Source: Candidatus Woesearchaeota archaeon (GTDB taxonomy: Archaea > Nanobdellota > Nanobdellia > Woesearchaeales > WJIZ01). From it: 21,588 nt of DNA. Below are positions 20,132 through 21,588 of this stretch, piece by piece. Numbering within the stretch: position 1 is the first letter of the stretch; every line of letters begins with the position of its first letter. The position numbers were made by a program, and so were the translations under genes. The notes under the pieces were generated by a model. That model saw nothing but the letters and a program-made list of their open reading frames with translations, did not search any database and was not told where the DNA came from. The stretch is from contig JAGVXW010000055.1 of the NCBI GenBank assembly GCA_018303575.1, positions 1-21,588 on the forward strand. The letters run 5' to 3'.

Positions 20132-20473
20132 TTACCCGAAATAGGTCAGATCCGACTTTTCGGGCTTGTTGGCCTGCTTCGCGCGCTTCTCGGCCTTTTC
20201 CAGCGACTTGGGCTTCTCGATCTTGCCGAAGTCCTTCTCGTATTTCTTGAGCATGTCGCCGAGGAGCTCGTGGACTCTTAACGCGTGATACGGCTCGACC
20301 ATGATGACTTCATGCTCCATGTGGATGTTCGCGGTTTCCGCGCTTCTTGGATCCACTCTCGGGGTGATGCACTTGAAGTCGAGGATGAACTGCGTGGGTG
20401 AATAGTTGATGCTGGCCTCGTGGGCGAAGAAGCCCTTGCCCTCGTTGATGCTCAGGTTGATTTTTTGTTCCAT
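20132..20473 (-). CDS. DUF3467-family protein
   Basis: The protein has 113 aa. The core matches DUF3467: YSPTQFILDFKCITPR, then EHEVIMVEPYHALRVHELLG and LKKYEKDFGKI. The C-terminal ~30 residues are Lys/Glu-rich and probably disordered. The function of the family is unknown; members are small cytosolic proteins in bacteria and archaea. It lies 4 nt downstream of grpE on the same strand, with GGAAGTGA before its ATG, so it is co-transcribed with grpE and sits between grpE and dnaK. This placement hints at a role linked to Hsp70 or stress (inference). Confidence 0.8.
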   Translation of the reverse strand: MEQKINLSINEGKGFFAHEASINYSPTQFILDFKCITPRVDPRSAETANIHMEHEVIMVEPYHALRVHELLGDMLKKYEKDFGKIEKPKSLEKAEKRAKQANKPEKSDLTYFG

Positions 20474-20477
20474 GGTC

Positions 20478-20996
20478 TCACTTCCTCAGCACTTTCACTT
20501 TCGCGTATCTCAGCACCTTGTCTTTCAGGATGTACCCTTTCTGCAGCTCTTCCGCGACTTTCTCGTCATCCTCGTCCTTCTGCGCGGCCTCTGTCAATAA
20601 AGCTTCATGGCGATACGGGTCGAATTTCTGGCCGACTGCTTGAATAGGGGCGAGGCCTTCCCTGCGCATCATCTCAATGAGCTGGCTGTAGATGAGCTCC
20701 ACTCCTTTCCTGAACTCTTCCGGGGTGCTGTGGCTCTTGAGCGCGAGCTCAAAGCTATCCAATATCGGGAGAAGTTCCGCGATGAGCTCGGCCTTCGCCT
20801 GCTGCCGGCGCTCCTCAAATTCCTTCGCGATGCGCTTCTTGTAATTGTCGAAGTCCGCCTGGATGCGCTGGCAGGTCTCTAAAAGTTCCTTGGATTTGTC
20901 CAGCTCTTTCGCGGCCTTTTCCGCCGGCTTTTGCGCTTCCTTGGCCGGCTTTTCCTGATGAGATTTCTCTTCTTTCGTTGATTTCAGGTCAACCAT
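20478..20996 (-). CDS. grpE: GrpE, nucleotide exchange factor of DnaK
   Basis: The protein has 172 aa. The first ~40 residues are Lys/Glu/Ala-rich and disordered. Residues about 35-95 form the long dimeric coiled coil (QRIQADFDNYKKRIAKEFEE). ELLPILDSFELAL starts the four-helix bundle. The C-terminal beta-wing contains GQKFDPYRHEALL and GYILKDKVLRYAKVKV, the GrpE signature. It speeds ADP release from DnaK. The ATG at 20996 is supported by a TATA box 27 nt upstream; the in-frame TTG at 21002 is unlikely. It is the first gene of the chaperone block and divergent from an HTH regulator. Confidence 0.96.
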   Translation of the reverse strand: MVDLKSTKEEKSHQEKPAKEAQKPAEKAAKELDKSKELLETCQRIQADFDNYKKRIAKEFEERRQQAKAELIAELLPILDSFELALKSHSTPEEFRKGVELIYSQLIEMMRREGLAPIQAVGQKFDPYRHEALLTEAAQKDEDDEKVAEELQKGYILKDKVLRYAKVKVLRK

Positions 20997-21019
20997 AGGC
21001 AATTGGGATTGACGAGTTC

Positions 21020-21057
21020 TATATAAACCTTTCTATTATGTGGGAATGTTTTTATAG
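21020..21057. promoter_or_regulatory. Back-to-back promoters of grpE and the HTH regulator
   Basis: The minus-strand TATA box TTTATATA (21020-21027) is 27 nt from the grpE ATG; the plus-strand TTTTTATAG (21049-21057) is 26 nt from the regulator ATG at 21079. Only 21 bp separate the two boxes, so a protein bound there would affect both promoters. I see no clear palindrome in between. Confidence 0.6.
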
Positions 21058-21078
21058 TAGGGGCTCTTTTGGGCGGCC

Positions 21079-21480
21079 ATGGCTTATATCTCAAGGATCA
21101 CGATTGTCAGCCTGCGCCGGCCCTCCGAGCGCACCATCAACCAAGAATTGCAATGGCTCGGCAACTCGCTTGGGCTGTTCGGGGAGCGCGACAGGAACCG
21201 AAGCTGCTTCCGCATCTTCATCGAGCTACTGAAGAGCGCGCAGGCGAGGAAGCCGCTGACTTCTGACGAGCTTGCGGACATGCTCGGCCTTACTAGGGGC
21301 ACAGTCGTGCACCACATCCACCATCTCATCGACGCCGGCATTGTAGTGAGGCAGCAGAACAAATATTTGCTGCGCGTCGACACCCTCTCTGAGCTCGTTG
21401 ACGAAGTTGAGAAGGACCTGATGAGGACGCTGAACAGCCTGAGGAATGTCGCGCAGCAGATTGACACGAAGCTGCGATGA
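21079..21480 (+). CDS. Winged-helix transcriptional regulator, candidate chaperone-operon regulator
   Basis: The protein has 133 aa. Residues about 35-100 form an ArsR/MarR-like winged helix: CFRIFIELLKSAQARKPLTS, recognition helices DELADMLGLTRGTVVHHIHH and LIDAG, then wing IVVRQQNKYLLRVD. A C-terminal helix of about 28 residues (LSELVDEVEKDLMRTLNSLR) probably mediates dimerisation. There is no metal-binding Cys cluster or ligand domain. It is divergent from grpE with overlapping promoter space, which makes it a candidate heat-shock regulator comparable in position, though not shown in sequence, to archaeal repressors such as Phr. It is leaderless. A T-run (21503-21507) after the gene may end transcription. 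Confidence 0.8.
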   Translation: MAYISRITIVSLRRPSERTINQELQWLGNSLGLFGERDRNRSCFRIFIELLKSAQARKPLTSDELADMLGLTRGTVVHHIHHLIDAGIVVRQQNKYLLRVDTLSELVDEVEKDLMRTLNSLRNVAQQIDTKLR

Positions 21481-21588
21481 GCCACTGGGCTGAAGTTTCG
21501 GGTTTTTCATAAGGCGTACGCTATCATTTCCGCCTTTTGGCCTATGCCCCCATGGTCTCTAGCGTGCTCAAACAGGTTGGTAATGCAG

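Noticed and set aside
21544..21588. Possible gene start at the right edge (ATG at 21544 or 21552)
   Set aside because: Only about 12-15 codons are visible and no TATA element is found at the spacing used by other genes.
1..21588. CRISPR arrays, insertion sequences, integrase genes, attachment sites
   Set aside because: No regularly spaced direct repeats, transposase or recombinase motifs, or target-site duplications were seen.

Overview
The window looks like chromosomal DNA of an uncultured archaeon, possibly one of the small-genome DPANN lineages; the lineage is an inference and no rRNA is present to test it. Reasons for archaea: almost every transcription-unit-leading gene has a TATA element centred about 25-28 nt before its start codon (leaderless transcripts), while downstream genes overlap or carry Shine-Dalgarno-like purine tracts. 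The gene content is also archaeal in style: a TrmB-family regulator, an archaeal-type NMN adenylyltransferase, a RibL-like cytidylyltransferase, winged-helix/nucleotidyltransferase plus HEPN pairs, and short archaeal HTH regulators. I see no tRNA, rRNA, CRISPR array, insertion sequence or prophage gene.

Layout. Positions 1-431: an AT-rich promoter for a gene running off the left edge, then a small two-helix membrane protein broken by a frameshift. 584-1643: a first wHTH-MNT/HEPN pair with a palindromic operator. 1654-2611: a short SAM methyltransferase divergent from a four-knuckle zinc-ribbon protein. 2645-5458: one compact operon of two small membrane-anchored proteins, a long helical protein, a transglutaminase-like enzyme and a second HEPN gene; the matching wHTH-MNT gene follows at 5512-6102 from its own operator-bearing promoter. 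6099-9000: a DoxX-quinone reductase operon divergent from a KefB-type cation/proton antiporter. 9010-11503: a TrmB-family repressor divergent, across a perfect 23-bp inverted repeat, from a two-gene operon encoding a SET-domain protein and an apparently unusual fusion of an NDT-like domain with a PurE-like domain. 11547-12720: a LipM-like octanoyl/lipoyl transferase and a RibL-like nucleotidyltransferase that seems to lack an internal segment. 12785-14299: two unknown proteins, one with an HEXXH motif. 14375-15567: nadE-nadM, the last two steps of NAD synthesis. 15564-20996: proline dehydrogenase and the chaperone block dnaJ, dnaK, DUF3467, grpE (all minus strand), with two structured intergenic regions. 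21079-21480: a divergent HTH regulator next to grpE.

How genes work together. GrpE, DnaK and DnaJ form the Hsp70 folding machine, and the divergent HTH gene is a candidate regulator. NadE and NadM complete NAD from nicotinate mononucleotide. The two HEPN/MNT loci are paralogous toxin-antitoxin-like modules in opposite gene orders; both HEPN proteins have Thr where the usual RX4H nuclease motif has His. The strongest candidate for something undescribed is the TrmB / operator / SET / NDT-PurE-fusion block at 9010-11503.
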